Source: Bacillota bacterium (GTDB taxonomy: Bacteria; Bacillota; Clostridia; Oscillospirales; Oscillospiraceae). From it: a stretch of 64,000 nucleotides of DNA. The DNA is taken from positions 207,460 through 271,459 of the forward strand of contig JAEWRY010000024.1 in the NCBI GenBank assembly GCA_023459875.1. Reading direction: 5' to 3'. The notes below the pieces were generated by a model. It did not search any database. It was not told the origin of the DNA and was given only the letters and a program-made list of their open reading frames with translations. Shown here one piece after another: positions 16,125 through 25,720 of this stretch. The position numbers and the translations under genes were made by a program. The stretch's first letter is position 1. Each line of letters opens with the position of its first letter.

Positions 16125-17056
16125 CCGTTCTGGGCCTCGACACCAGCAACTATACCACCTCGGCGGCGCTCTTTGACGGTGCAGAGGGCTTTAGCCTGGG
16201 AAAGCTCCTGGAAGTGCCCGAGGGCGCCCTGGGCCTCCGGCAGAGCGACGCTCTCTTTCAGCATGTCAAACGGCTTCCCGGTCTGTTTCATGAGCTGCGC
16301 GGGAAGGGGAAGCTGAGTAATATTGAAGCCGTGGGGGCCTCCACCAGACCAAGAGAGGTGGAAGGCTCCTATATGCCGTGTTTTCTCGCGGGGGAGTCGG
16401 TTGGCCGCATTCTGGCGGATACGCTGGGCGTGCCCTTTTTCCCCTGTTCCCATCAGCAGTGCCATTTGGCCGCCGCCGCCTGGTCGGCGGGAAGGGCGGA
16501 GCTGCTCCTGAGGCCCTTTCTCGCATGGCACCTCTCGGGCGGGACCACAGAGCTCCTTCTGGCGGAGCCGGAGGGAGGAATGCCGCGGGCAACCAAGCTG
16601 GGAGGTACCAGCGATATTTCCGCCGGACAGCTCATCGACCGGACGGGAAAGCTGCTGAATCTGGCCTTTCCCGCGGGAAAGGCCCTTGACGCGCTCGCGG
16701 AACAGTCGAACAAAGATACCTGCTTTTCGGTTAAAGTTCACGAGCTTACCTTCTCGCTTTCGGGCATGGAAAATCAAACCCAGGCCATGATAGAAAAGGG
16801 AGTTTCCGGCTGTGAGACCGCCCGTTTTGTCCTATGTACGCTCTCCAATCTGCTTATTCGGGTGACGCGGGAGGCACAGAGGCGCTATCCCGGTCTGCCG
16901 GTGCTCTGTTCCGGCGGGGTTTCTTCCAACCGGCTGCTGCGAGGGCGGATGACGGAAGAGTGCGGCGCGGTGTTCGCTCAGCCGGAATATGCCGCCGACA
17001 ACGCCATGGGGACCGCGATTCTCGCTTATCGGGCTCTGGAAGGGGGCAAAGGCTGA
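16121..17056 (+). CDS. Peptidase M22 / Kae1-TsaD-like protein
   Basis: 311 residues of the ASKHA fold in the Kae1/TsaD/M22 family: GLDTSNYTTSAAL at the start, an HxxxH metal motif (SHQQCH), LSGGTTELLL, and a late LCSGGVSSNRLLR and DNAMGTAIL. It is clearly related to the t6A enzyme TsaD but is a separate clostridial subfamily that lies between nusB and xseA; the true tsaD is expected elsewhere. Function unknown; tRNA modification or glycoprotein-related annotation would be by homology only. Start overlaps nusB (ATGA) and end overlaps xseA, so it is in the operon. Confidence 0.82.
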   Translation: MTVLGLDTSNYTTSAALFDGAEGFSLGKLLEVPEGALGLRQSDALFQHVKRLPGLFHELRGKGKLSNIEAVGASTRPREVEGSYMPCFLAGESVGRILADTLGVPFFPCSHQQCHLAAAAWSAGRAELLLRPFLAWHLSGGTTELLLAEPEGGMPRATKLGGTSDISAGQLIDRTGKLLNLAFPAGKALDALAEQSNKDTCFSVKVHELTFSLSGMENQTQAMIEKGVSGCETARFVLCTLSNLLIRVTREAQRRYPGLPVLCSGGVSSNRLLRGRMTEECGAVFAQPEYAADNAMGTAILAYRALEGGKG

Positions 17057-18258
17057 TGGAGCACCGCCCTATTCTATCCGTTTCCCAGGTAAACACATAT
17101 ATCAAAAATCTATTGGACGGGGACGGAAACCTATCCGGTCTTTTTGTGCGCGGCGAGATTTCAAACTACAAGGTCTATCCCTCGGGGCATTGCTACTTTT
17201 CGCTTAAGGACGCGGAAGGGATTCTCCGGGCGGTGATTTTCCGCAGAGAGGCGTCCGCGCTCCGGTTTCAGCCGCAAAACGGCATGAAAGTTATCGCCTT
17301 CGGGCGCGTGACCGCCTTTCCCCGGGACGGGCAATACCAGCTCTATTGTTCCCGCCTTATGCCCGACGGGGTAGGGGACCTGCACATCGCTTTCGAGCAG
17401 CTTAAGGAAAAGCTGAGAGGGGAGGGCCTCTTTGCCCCCACTCATAAAAAGCCTATTCCTGCCTACCCCCAGCGGATCGTGCTCATCACCTCGCCTGCGG
17501 GCGCGGCGGTGCGCGACATGATCCGGGTACTGGGCGCCCGTTGGCCTTCAGCCTGGGTGCGTCTTCTCCCGGTGAGGGTCCAAGGTGCGGAAGCGCCCTC
17601 AGAACTCTCGGCCGCCCTTCGCTTTGCCAATGAAAACGATTTGGGTGATCTCATCATTCTCGGACGGGGCGGAGGCTCCATGGAAGACCTCTGGGCCTTT
17701 AACGACGAAGGCGTTGCCCGCGCCATTTTTACCTCGCGCATTCCGGTCATCTCAGCCGTGGGGCATGAGACCGACGTGACGATATCGGACTTCGCAGCCG
17801 ATCTGAGGGCGGCGACGCCCTCCAACGGCGCGGAGCTGGCCGTACCGGACAGAAAAGAGATTCTGGACAGGCTTTCCCATCTGAAAGCGCGTCTTAACCG
17901 CGGCGAATCCCGCGTAATTTCCGAGGCCAGAAGCAGACTAATCAGATGCGCCGCGAGCCGCGCCCTGACAAGTCCGGAAAACTACCTGAGGGATAAGCGC
18001 CTTTTGCTCGATTACCAGAGCCGCCGCCTGGCACATGGCCTGGACTCCTCTCTTAACCGTCAGAAGACCCATTTGGGCAGGCTTTCCGCAGCCCTTGACG
18101 CCATGAGCCCCCTTAAAGTGCTGGGACGAGGTTATTCGATTGCCAGGGGGGAGAGCGGCCTCATCCTCACCGATGCCGATCAGGTGAAGGCGGGGGAGAG
18201 GCTTGCATTGCGCCTGGCGCGCGGTACGCTTACCTGTCTTGTGGAAGGAAAGGAGTAG
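17056..18258 (+). CDS. xseA: Exodeoxyribonuclease VII large subunit
   Basis: 400 residues from the ATG at 17056, which overlaps the preceding TGA. N-terminal OB fold (ILSVSQVNTYIKNLL, VRGEISNYK, GHCYFSLKD), then the nuclease domain (RIVLITSPAGAAVRDMI, LGRGGGSMEDLWAFND, PVISAVGHETDVTISDF) and a helical C-terminus. It degrades single-stranded DNA in both directions with XseB. Length is slightly short of the usual 400-450. The frame extends upstream only as a shadow of the M22 gene. Confidence 0.96.
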   Translation: MEHRPILSVSQVNTYIKNLLDGDGNLSGLFVRGEISNYKVYPSGHCYFSLKDAEGILRAVIFRREASALRFQPQNGMKVIAFGRVTAFPRDGQYQLYCSRLMPDGVGDLHIAFEQLKEKLRGEGLFAPTHKKPIPAYPQRIVLITSPAGAAVRDMIRVLGARWPSAWVRLLPVRVQGAEAPSELSAALRFANENDLGDLIILGRGGGSMEDLWAFNDEGVARAIFTSRIPVISAVGHETDVTISDFAADLRAATPSNGAELAVPDRKEILDRLSHLKARLNRGESRVISEARSRLIRCAASRALTSPENYLRDKRLLLDYQSRRLAHGLDSSLNRQKTHLGRLSAALDAMSPLKVLGRGYSIARGESGLILTDADQVKAGERLALRLARGTLTCLVEGKE

Positions 18259-18265
18259 GAAGAAG

Positions 18266-18499
18266 ATGGCCGAGAGTAAATTCTCCTTCGAGCAGGCCAT
18301 GGCTCGACTGGAACAGATCGTAACGCAGCTGGAGAAGGGGGACGCTCCCCTGGAGGAATCCCTTTCCCTTTTCGAGGAGGGGTCCAGGCTCATGAAAAAG
18401 TGCGCCGGACTTCTGGATAAGGCCGAGCAAAAGGTGACCAAACTCACCAGTTCCGCCGACGGTAAGGAGACGGAAACTCCCTTTCAAAGCGAGGAGTAA
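18266..18499 (+). CDS. xseB: Exodeoxyribonuclease VII small subunit
   Basis: 77 residues: FSFEQAMARLEQIVTQLEKG, PLEESLSLFEEGSRLMKKC and a coiled-coil end, all typical of XseB. Several copies coat the helical arm of XseA. The start at 18266 is 7 nt after xseA. The stop TAA shares its last base with the next ATG. Confidence 0.95.
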   Translation: MAESKFSFEQAMARLEQIVTQLEKGDAPLEESLSLFEEGSRLMKKCAGLLDKAEQKVTKLTSSADGKETETPFQSEE

Positions 18500-19386
18500 T
18501 GCCAATGGACTGGAAACAGGAATATATGTGCTGCGTAGAGTTGGTAGAGAAGGCTCTGGGCACTTGCTTTACTCAGAATGCCTCCTACCGGACCCTGCTT
18601 GACGCGATGAGATACAGCCTTCTTGCGGGTGGCAAGCGGATCCGCCCGGTCCTCACCCTCAAGTTCTGCGAGGCTTCCGGCGGCGACGTCGCGCTCGCCC
18701 TGCCCTTCGCCTGCGCCGTGGAAATGATCCATACGTATTCTCTCATCCATGATGACCTGCCCTGTATGGATAACGACGATCTGCGCCGCGGCAAGCCCAC
18801 CAACCACAGAATATATGGAGAGTACACGGCTACCCTCGCCGGGGACGCCCTCCAGGCTGCGGCTTTCGAGACGCTTTTTTCCGCAAAGCTGCCGCCGGAA
18901 GTCACCCTGGAGGCGGGCAGAGTGCTTGCCGCCGCCGCGGGTGAACAGGGAATGTGCGGCGGGCAGTATCTGGACATGGCGGGAGAGGGGAAGACTCTTA
19001 CGCTTGAGGGAATCCGGGAGCTTCAGACGCTGAAAACCGGCGCCCTGCTCCGGGCGGCCTGCGTCATGGGCGTGGTCGCTGCGGGAATCAAAAGCGGCGG
19101 CGCAAAGATCATTGCCGCGGAGCGCTACGCCTCCGCCCTGGGCCTTGCCTTTCAGATCAGGGACGATATCCTGGACCGCACCGCCACCGCCGAGGCAATG
19201 GGAAAGAGCGTCGGTTCGGATGTAGAAAGCGGGAAAGCTACCTTTGTTTCTCTCCTGGGCGTAGAGGCCTGCCAGGAACTGGTCCTTCGGAAGACGGAGG
19301 AAGCGAAGACCGCGATTTCCGGCGTTTTTCAGAATCCGGAATTTCTATGCCGGATGGCAGATCAGCTGGCAAGCCGGAAAAAATAG
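18499..19386 (+). CDS. ispA: Polyprenyl (farnesyl) diphosphate synthase
   Basis: 295 residues. The first Asp-rich motif (LIHDDLPCMDNDDLRRG) and the second (FQIRDDILD) are present, as are GGKRIRPVL and GEQGMCGGQ. The enzyme condenses IPP with allylic diphosphates to FPP in the cytoplasm, feeding undecaprenyl and quinone synthesis. Bacillus has the same order xseB-ispA-dxs. Starts overlapping xseB, either at 18499 or at a second ATG at 18505. Confidence 0.94.
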   Translation: MPMDWKQEYMCCVELVEKALGTCFTQNASYRTLLDAMRYSLLAGGKRIRPVLTLKFCEASGGDVALALPFACAVEMIHTYSLIHDDLPCMDNDDLRRGKPTNHRIYGEYTATLAGDALQAAAFETLFSAKLPPEVTLEAGRVLAAAAGEQGMCGGQYLDMAGEGKTLTLEGIRELQTLKTGALLRAACVMGVVAAGIKSGGAKIIAAERYASALGLAFQIRDDILDRTATAEAMGKSVGSDVESGKATFVSLLGVEACQELVLRKTEEAKTAISGVFQNPEFLCRMADQLASRKK

Positions 19387-19396
19387 GAGTGTTTTT

Positions 19397-19867
19397 GTGA
19401 AGTATATCAATTACGTCAGACTGATGACCGGCAATCTTATTTTGGACCTGTCCATCTTCGCGTGGCTTACCGCTCAGATCATCAAGGTAGTCGTGGTGCT
19501 TATCACAAAGAAGAAGCTGGACATTCACTATATTATCAGCAGCGGGGGTATGCCCAGCTCCCACGCCGCTTTTGTGTGCACCTGCGCCACAACCACCGGA
19601 AAAATGTACGGCTGGTACTCTCCGATGTTTGCGATTGCCACCGTTTTGGCCATCATTGTCATGTATGACGCCGCCAATGTCCGCAAGGCGGCGGGGGAAC
19701 AGGCAAAGATCCTCAACTATATGATGGAGCACTGGACAGAGATGCCGCCGGCAATCTTCGGCAAAGAGCTCAAGGAGCTTCTGGGACACACACCGCTTCA
19801 GGTGTTTTTCGGGGCTATTCTGGGTATTGTCATCGGCCTTGCCGGTCCCGCCCTCTTAATAAAATAG
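19397..19867 (+). CDS. yuiD: DUF212 membrane protein (YuiD-like)
   Basis: 156 residues. The signature SSGGMPSSHAAFVC and the YDAANVRKAAGEQA segment identify DUF212/YuiD, a small family related to PAP2 acid phosphatases and haloperoxidases. Three to four membrane segments (about 14-36, 62-88, 130-154). A lipid-phosphate phosphatase role, perhaps on prenyl phosphates made by the neighbours, is inference from fold and context. It follows ispA by 10 nt. Confidence 0.85.
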   Translation: MKYINYVRLMTGNLILDLSIFAWLTAQIIKVVVVLITKKKLDIHYIISSGGMPSSHAAFVCTCATTTGKMYGWYSPMFAIATVLAIIVMYDAANVRKAAGEQAKILNYMMEHWTEMPPAIFGKELKELLGHTPLQVFFGAILGIVIGLAGPALLIK

Positions 19868-19925
19868 CGCGTTTATATTTGCTTTATAAATCGAAATTCC
19901 CCCGTTGAAAGAGGTAACCAAATCT

Positions 19926-21773
19926 GTGAGTTTTTCAAAAAGCATTCCTGATCTGCACAGCATCAGCGACAGCGAAGCCCAGGAGCTCTGCGGCGAACTG
20001 AGAAGCGCGCTTATTACCACCGTCGCCCATACCGGCGGTCATCTGGCGTCAAACCTGGGTGTTGTGGAGCTTACCGTTGCCATTCACCGGGTGTTTGACA
20101 CCGGAACCGACCGGCTTGTGTTTGACGTGGGACATCAGTGCTATACGCATAAGATATTGACGGGCCGAGGCGCCGTCATCGATACTCTACGCTCCTTCGG
20201 CGGCATCTCCGGCTATCCCAAGCCCTGCGAGTCGCCTCACGACGCGTTTGTGGCCGGCCACGCCTCCAACTCGGTGTCCGTAGCGCTAGGCATGGCGAGG
20301 GCGAGAACCCTGCTGGAAAAGAACTACAGCGTCCTCGCACTCATCGGCGACGGAGCCCTTACCGGAGGGCTCGCCTATGAGGGACTTTCCGACGCCGGAG
20401 AAAGCGGCGAGCCTCTCATCATCATACTTAACGACAACGGGATGTCCATCACCAAAAATGTGGGCGGCGTTGCCCAGTACCTGGCCCACCAGCGGCTGAA
20501 GCCGCAATATATCCGGTTCAGGGCAGCCTACCGGAAGCTGGCGAATATCCTGCCCTTCGGTCATCATCTTTACCGCTTTACCCATAAGGTAAAAACCGCC
20601 ATCAAAAGCGCCCTGCTCCCGTGCAGCATGTTCGAGGATATGGGGTTTCTCTATCTGGGGCCTGTTTCCGGCCACGATATAAGCGGCCTTACCCGGCTTT
20701 TACGCTACGCGAAGGAGCTCAAAGCCCCCGTTCTGCTCCATATCAGGACCACTAAGGGGTACGGATATCAGCCTTCGGTGGAAAATCCGGATTTCTACCA
20801 CGGCGTTTCCCCCTTCGCGGAGGAGACCGGCCTCGCGCTCAAACCGTCCAAACCCGGTTTTTCCGACGCCTTCGGCGAGGCCGTGTGCCGGCTTGCTTTG
20901 GGCGACAGGCGCATCTGCGCCGTCACAGCGGCGATGCAGACGGGGACGGGGCTGGAGCAGTTCTCAAAAAAATTCCCCACACGCTTTTTTGACGTGGGGA
21001 TTGCCGAGGGCCACGCGGTGACCATGGCCGCCGGCATGGCCAAGCAGGGGATCATCCCCGTGTTTGCGGTCTACTCCTCTTTCCTGCAGAGGGGCTACGA
21101 TATGCTGATCCACGACGTTGCCATTCAGGGGCTTCACGTGGTTTTTGCCATAGACCGGGCCGGGCTGGTGGGAGAGGACGGCGAGACCCATCACGGTATT
21201 TTCGACGTTGCCTATCTCCATACCGTCCCCGGTATGACCGTCTACTGCCCCGCTTCCTTCGACGAGCTTGGCATCATGCTCTCCGAGGCCGTCTACAAGG
21301 TGCCGGGGCCGGTGGCTGTCCGCTACCCACGGGGCGGAGAGGGAGCCTATACCGGAGCCAGCACGAAGAAAGCCCTTGTCCTGCGCGGGGGAAACGACAT
21401 CACCATGGTGGGGTACGGCACCCTGATCAACAATATTATGGCCGCCGCCGAGAAGCTGGAAGCGGAAGACATTCACGCGGAGGTCATCAAGCTGGGCACC
21501 GTCCAGCCCATCGACTGGGATACCCTGCGCGCCTCCCTTGCGAAGACCCGCCGCCTTCTGGTCGCGGAAGACAGCGTCGCCATGGGCAGCGTCGGGGAGC
21601 GCATCGCGGCGTGGCTTTCGCAGAACCTGATAAGGCTTGACAGTGTGACGCTCTGCAGCTGCGGGAGCGGATTCGTTACCCACGGAACGGTTCCCCAGCT
21701 TTGCAGGCTGAAGGGTCTGGACGCGGAATCCCTGCGCCGCCGGGTGATGGAGGTTTGCTCACGTGACGAGTAA
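19926..21773 (+). CDS. dxs: 1-deoxy-D-xylulose-5-phosphate synthase
   Basis: 615 residues. TPP-binding motifs (VFDVGHQCYTHKILTGR, IGDGALTGG, ILNDNGMSI) and the later DRAGLVGEDGETHHG are those of DXS. It makes DXP from pyruvate and glyceraldehyde 3-phosphate, the first step of the MEP isoprenoid pathway. The start is taken as GTG at 19926 because AAAGAGGT lies 10 nt upstream; a TTG at 19905 precedes this site and is unlikely. Ends overlapping tlyA by 11 nt. Confidence 0.96.
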   Translation: MSFSKSIPDLHSISDSEAQELCGELRSALITTVAHTGGHLASNLGVVELTVAIHRVFDTGTDRLVFDVGHQCYTHKILTGRGAVIDTLRSFGGISGYPKPCESPHDAFVAGHASNSVSVALGMARARTLLEKNYSVLALIGDGALTGGLAYEGLSDAGESGEPLIIILNDNGMSITKNVGGVAQYLAHQRLKPQYIRFRAAYRKLANILPFGHHLYRFTHKVKTAIKSALLPCSMFEDMGFLYLGPVSGHDISGLTRLLRYAKELKAPVLLHIRTTKGYGYQPSVENPDFYHGVSPFAEETGLALKPSKPGFSDAFGEAVCRLALGDRRICAVTAAMQTGTGLEQFSKKFPTRFFDVGIAEGHAVTMAAGMAKQGIIPVFAVYSSFLQRGYDMLIHDVAIQGLHVVFAIDRAGLVGEDGETHHGIFDVAYLHTVPGMTVYCPASFDELGIMLSEAVYKVPGPVAVRYPRGGEGAYTGASTKKALVLRGGNDITMVGYGTLINNIMAAAEKLEAEDIHAEVIKLGTVQPIDWDTLRASLAKTRRLLVAEDSVAMGSVGERIAAWLSQNLIRLDSVTLCSCGSGFVTHGTVPQLCRLKGLDAESLRRRVMEVCSRDE

Positions 21774-22581
21774 AAAGCGGCTGGACGTGCTCCTCTTCGA
21801 ACTGGGCTATTTTGAAAGCCGGCAGAAGGCTCTGGCCGCCATTATGTCCGGCGAGGTCTACGTGGAGGGGCAGAGAGTTTTAAAGGCAGGGACTCCGGTG
21901 GTTGAAACCGCAAAAATAGAGGTACGGTCCAGCCAGCTCTCCTTTGTGAGCCGCGGAGGGCTCAAGCTCCAAAAAGCCATCGATGCCTTTTCCCTTACCC
22001 TTACAGGAGCGGTGGCGGCCGATATCGGGGCTTCCACCGGCGGCTTCACCGACTGTATGCTGCGAAGCGGCGCTGTCAAGGTGTACGCCGTGGACGTTGG
22101 CTACGGACAGCTGGCATGGAGCCTGCGCAGCGATACCAGGGTGGTCTGCCTGGAGCGCACCAACGCCCGCTATTTAACAGGGGAGCAGATTCCGGAAAAG
22201 CTCGATTTCGCCTCTATCGACGTTTCTTTTATCTCGCTCAAGCTGATCCTGCCCGCCCTTCGCCCGCTGATGGGACCCGCCGGAGAGGTGGTATGTTTGG
22301 TCAAGCCTCAGTTTGAAGCGGGGAAGGACAAGGTGGGGAAAAAGGGTGTTGTGAGGGACCCGGCCGTGCATCTGGAGGTGCTGGAACATTTCCTTGAGCA
22401 CGCGGCGGATGCAGATTTTACTGTAAAGGGCATTACCTTTTCACCAATTCGGGGGCCGGAAGGCAATATAGAGTATCTGGGTTATCTTGCCGCCGGAAGC
22501 CAAGATACGTATCAGGGCGAAGAGCTGGACAGGATCGTGGAGCAATCTCACAGGGAGCTGAAGGAGAAAGAGAATTTATGA
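21763..22581 (+). CDS. tlyA: TlyA-family rRNA 2'-O-methyltransferase
   Basis: 272 residues from a GTG inside the dxs end. N-terminal S4 RNA-binding domain (RLDVLLFELGYFESRQKA), then an FtsJ-like methyltransferase with GASTGGFTDCML, the AVDVGYGQLAW segment, IDVSFISLKLILP and VKPQFEAG. TlyA methylates ribose in 16S and 23S rRNA. Bacillus YqxC holds the same position after dxs. Confidence 0.93.
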   Translation: MTSKKRLDVLLFELGYFESRQKALAAIMSGEVYVEGQRVLKAGTPVVETAKIEVRSSQLSFVSRGGLKLQKAIDAFSLTLTGAVAADIGASTGGFTDCMLRSGAVKVYAVDVGYGQLAWSLRSDTRVVCLERTNARYLTGEQIPEKLDFASIDVSFISLKLILPALRPLMGPAGEVVCLVKPQFEAGKDKVGKKGVVRDPAVHLEVLEHFLEHAADADFTVKGITFSPIRGPEGNIEYLGYLAAGSQDTYQGEELDRIVEQSHRELKEKENL

Positions 22582-23444
22582 GAGTGGTATTATGTCCGAA
22601 CCCCTACCGGGACCCCGGTTTAAAGACGACCCTTTCCGCCCGCGATGTTTTAAATCAGGTCGGAATAGAAACGGAGATCGCCCTTCCCTTTGATCTGGAA
22701 GCGGTCCGCAGGAAAGAGCTCCCGCAGGAGCTTTACTACTTCGACCTTGACGAGGCTCTGGAGGACGCGGACATGCTCATTTGCTTCGGCGGAGACGGAA
22801 CCCTGCTCCACTCCGCAAAGCACGCGGTGCGCAACGCGGTGCCGATTCTCGGCGTCAATATCGGCAGCGTGGGGTTCATGGCCGAGCTGGAGCGAGGAGA
22901 CCTGAAGCTGCTCTCAAAGCTTGCCACGGGCGATTATACCACCGAGCGCCGCATGATGCTGGATGTCAAGGTAAGGCGCGCTGACCGCATTGTCTTTCAC
23001 GACGTGGCTCTCAACGACGCGGCCATCACCAAGGGCGCGGTGGCGCGAGTCATTGACATTAACATTTGTGGCGACGGAGTGCTCATTGCCGAATTTTCGG
23101 GCGACGGGGTTGTGATATCAAGTCCCACCGGCTCCACGGGATACTCCCTATCCGCAGGCGGCCCGATCGTGGAGCCGACGGCGGAAAACCTGATCGTTAC
23201 GCCGATCTGCGCGCACAGCCTGCGGGTCAAGCCTCTGGTTCTGGACAAGAACAGGACGGTCAGCGTGCGCACCGGAAGGGAAGCCCACAAGAGCGCCTAT
23301 CTCTCGGTGGACGGAGGAAAGGCCTTCCGGCTGAGCGCGGGAGACACAGTGGAGATTTCGAACTCTGCCCAATACACTACCTTGGTCAGGCTCACAGGAA
23401 AGAGCTTTTACCGGATCGTCCATCAAAAACTGGGGAAGGCGTGA
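22578..23444 (+). CDS. nadK: NAD kinase
   Basis: 288 residues. The GGDGTLLHSAK motif, VNIGSVGFMAEL, NDAAITKG and SSPTGSTGYSLSAGGPIV are the NAD kinase signatures. It phosphorylates NAD to NADP in the cytoplasm. Start ATG overlaps the tlyA stop. Lies in the tlyA-nadK-argR-recN order usual in Firmicutes. Confidence 0.96.
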   Translation: MRVVLCPNPYRDPGLKTTLSARDVLNQVGIETEIALPFDLEAVRRKELPQELYYFDLDEALEDADMLICFGGDGTLLHSAKHAVRNAVPILGVNIGSVGFMAELERGDLKLLSKLATGDYTTERRMMLDVKVRRADRIVFHDVALNDAAITKGAVARVIDINICGDGVLIAEFSGDGVVISSPTGSTGYSLSAGGPIVEPTAENLIVTPICAHSLRVKPLVLDKNRTVSVRTGREAHKSAYLSVDGGKAFRLSAGDTVEISNSAQYTTLVRLTGKSFYRIVHQKLGKA

Positions 23445-23451
23445 GAAGCGG

Positions 23452-23904
23452 ATGAAAGGGAAACGGCACAGCGAAATTTTGCACATTATTCAGGATAACG
23501 ACATCGAGACCCAGGATCAGCTTATATCCGCTTTGCGCGAGCGCGGGATGAACGCGACACAGGCTACCATTTCGCGGGACATTAAGGAACTGCATCTCAT
23601 CAAGGAGCTGAGCGGCAAGGGTAACTACCGGTACGCGGTGAGCGAACAAAAGAGCTCCGTGAGCTTTGCCGGCCGCCTGCGCACGATCTTCAAGGAAGGA
23701 GTCACCTCCTTCGACATCGCGCAAAACATCGTGGTGATCAGAACCATGCCGGGCCTGGCCTCAGCCGCCGCCGCCGCGCTGGACGGGATGCAGATACCGG
23801 ACATGGTGGGCAGCCTCGCAGGCGACGATACCGCCATTCTCATCATGCGCACCGACTCTGCCGCCGCGGAGTTCTGCAGCGAAATCAATAAAATGCTCAA
23901 GTAA
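23452..23904 (+). CDS. argR: Arginine repressor ArgR/AhrC
   Basis: 150 residues, standard length. N-terminal winged helix with ATQATISRDIKELHLIK; C-terminal hexamer and arginine-binding domain with VRTMPG-like (VIRTMPGLA) and GDDTAILIM. It represses arginine synthesis and activates catabolism when arginine is bound. Start 7 nt after nadK with a weak ribosome-binding site. Confidence 0.95.
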   Translation: MKGKRHSEILHIIQDNDIETQDQLISALRERGMNATQATISRDIKELHLIKELSGKGNYRYAVSEQKSSVSFAGRLRTIFKEGVTSFDIAQNIVVIRTMPGLASAAAAALDGMQIPDMVGSLAGDDTAILIMRTDSAAAEFCSEINKMLK

Positions 23905-23952
23905 AGCGTTTACATGATTGAGTTTATTCCTTTGTGGGGGAGATGACGATTT

Positions 23953-25662
23953 ATGCTTTCCCTGCTCCATATTGAGAACATCGCGGTGATCGAGCGGGCG
24001 GATATCAGCTTTGACAGTGGGTTTAACGCGCTCACCGGCGAGACCGGCGCGGGAAAATCCATCGTCATCGACGCGATTTCCGCCGTGACCGGGCAGCGCA
24101 CCAGCCGGGAGCTGATCCGCACGGGGGCCAAGAGCGCGCGGGTGGAAGCGGTGTTTTCCGGAATTTCCTCCACCCCGTGGATGGCGGAGAGCGGCGTTTC
24201 CCCCGATGAAAACGGAGAGCTTTTGCTCTGCCGCGAGATCCTTTCCGACGGAAAGAATGTCTGCCGGGCAGGGGAGAGGCTGCTTACGGTTTCCCAGCTC
24301 AGGGCGCTGGGAAGCAGACTGGTCAATATTCACGGACAGCATGACGGACAGCTCCTTCTGGATGAGGCTTATCATCTGGAGTATCTGGACCGCTTCGGCG
24401 CTCTGGAAGCTGAACTTGACGGTTATAAGGAAGCCTACGAGGCTCTTGCCGGCATCGAGCGGGAAATCTCCGCGCTGGAGATGGACGAGGCTCAGAAAGC
24501 CCGGCGCACAGACTCCCTCCGGTTTCAGATCGACGAACTGGAACGTGCCCGGCTGAAACCCGGAGAGGACAAGAGCCTTACGGAAAAACGAAATTTCCTG
24601 CGAAACGCCGGAAAGCTCATCGACGCGGTGGAGCTGGCTTACGGCGCCCTGTCCGGCGACGAGGAAAGGGACGGCGCGGTCGCCCTTTTGCAGGTGGCGG
24701 AGTCCGCGCTGGGAAGTGGGGCTTCTCTGAGCGAGAACCTTTCGGCTCTGTCCGACAAGGCTTCGGAACTGAGCTGCGCCGCGTCGGACCTTGCCGAACT
24801 GGTGCGGGATTTCAGGGCGGAGCTGGACGTTTCGCCGGGAGAGCTGGATCAGGTGGAATCAAGACTCGACGTCATTTACCGTTTAAGAAAGAAATACGGG
24901 GATACGGTGGAAGAGATGCTCTCCTACCTGGAGCGCTGTAAAAAAGAACTGGAGGGGATTCTCTGCGCGGACGACACGCTTGTGAGGCTCGGGAAAAAAC
25001 GCGACGAGGCCCTGGCGAGTGCGAAGAGCAGGGCGGAAACACTCTCCGGGCGGCGCGTCGAGGCGGCCGCGCGGCTGCGGGACCGCATCCAGTCGGAGCT
25101 TTTTTCTCTCGATATGCCGAAGGTCCGGTTTGAAACGGAGTTTACGCGCAAGGGTGGAAAATGGGGCATGGATGCCACCGGAATGGATGAGGTGCGCTTT
25201 CTCATGTCGGCCAACGTTGGCGAATCGCCAAAGCCCATTCAGAAGATCGCCTCGGGCGGCGAGCTTGCCCGCATCATGCTGGCGCTCAAAAATGTACTGG
25301 CGGAAAACGACGATGTGACTACCCTCGTTTTCGACGAGGTGGATACGGGCGTTTCGGGCCGGGCCGCCCAGAGAGTGGCGGAGAAGCTAGCCCAGGTTTC
25401 CGTACATAAGCAGGTGCTCTGCGTTACCCACCTTCCCCAGCTGGCGGCCATGGCGGACACTCACTTCGCCGTGGAGAAAGGGGAGAGGAACGGAAGAACT
25501 TTTACCGCGGTGGAGCGGCTGGACGACGACGGGCGAAAAAATGCTCTGGCCCGCCTGACCGGGGGGGACAGCGTGTCCGATTCCATGAGAAAGAGCGCGG
25601 GGGAACTGCTCGACGCCGCCCGTTCCTATAAAAGCAACCTAACGAACAGATCGGCGGACTAA
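23953..25662 (+). CDS. recN: DNA repair protein RecN
   Basis: 569 residues. SMC-like ATPase: Walker A GETGAGKSIVIDAISAVTG at the N-terminus, coiled-coil centre, and the C-terminal signature (KIASGGELARIMLALK), Walker B (TLVFDEVDTGVSG) and the H-loop region (CVTHLPQLAAM). RecN joins DNA ends during double-strand break repair. In many clostridia spoIVB and spo0A follow; here a tyrS T-box leader follows instead. Confidence 0.96.
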   Translation: MLSLLHIENIAVIERADISFDSGFNALTGETGAGKSIVIDAISAVTGQRTSRELIRTGAKSARVEAVFSGISSTPWMAESGVSPDENGELLLCREILSDGKNVCRAGERLLTVSQLRALGSRLVNIHGQHDGQLLLDEAYHLEYLDRFGALEAELDGYKEAYEALAGIEREISALEMDEAQKARRTDSLRFQIDELERARLKPGEDKSLTEKRNFLRNAGKLIDAVELAYGALSGDEERDGAVALLQVAESALGSGASLSENLSALSDKASELSCAASDLAELVRDFRAELDVSPGELDQVESRLDVIYRLRKKYGDTVEEMLSYLERCKKELEGILCADDTLVRLGKKRDEALASAKSRAETLSGRRVEAAARLRDRIQSELFSLDMPKVRFETEFTRKGGKWGMDATGMDEVRFLMSANVGESPKPIQKIASGGELARIMLALKNVLAENDDVTTLVFDEVDTGVSGRAAQRVAEKLAQVSVHKQVLCVTHLPQLAAMADTHFAVEKGERNGRTFTAVERLDDDGRKNALARLTGGDSVSDSMRKSAGELLDAARSYKSNLTNRSAD

Positions 25663-25685
25663 GGAATGTACTCCTTTTTCTACGA

Positions 25686-25714
25686 TTGACAAAGATAAGG
25701 ATATGGACTATAAT
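25686..25714 (+). promoter_or_regulatory. Consensus promoter of the tyrS T-box transcript
   Basis: A perfect TTGACA (25686-25691), 17-nt spacer and perfect TATAAT (25709-25714), 24 nt after the recN stop. Strong constitutive initiation is usual where control is by attenuation downstream. Confidence 0.85.
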
Positions 25715-25720
25715 TTTTTT

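Noticed and set aside
16121..17056. Calling this gene tsaD
   Set aside because: Related but the subfamily and its nusB-xseA location differ from canonical tsaD; left unnamed.
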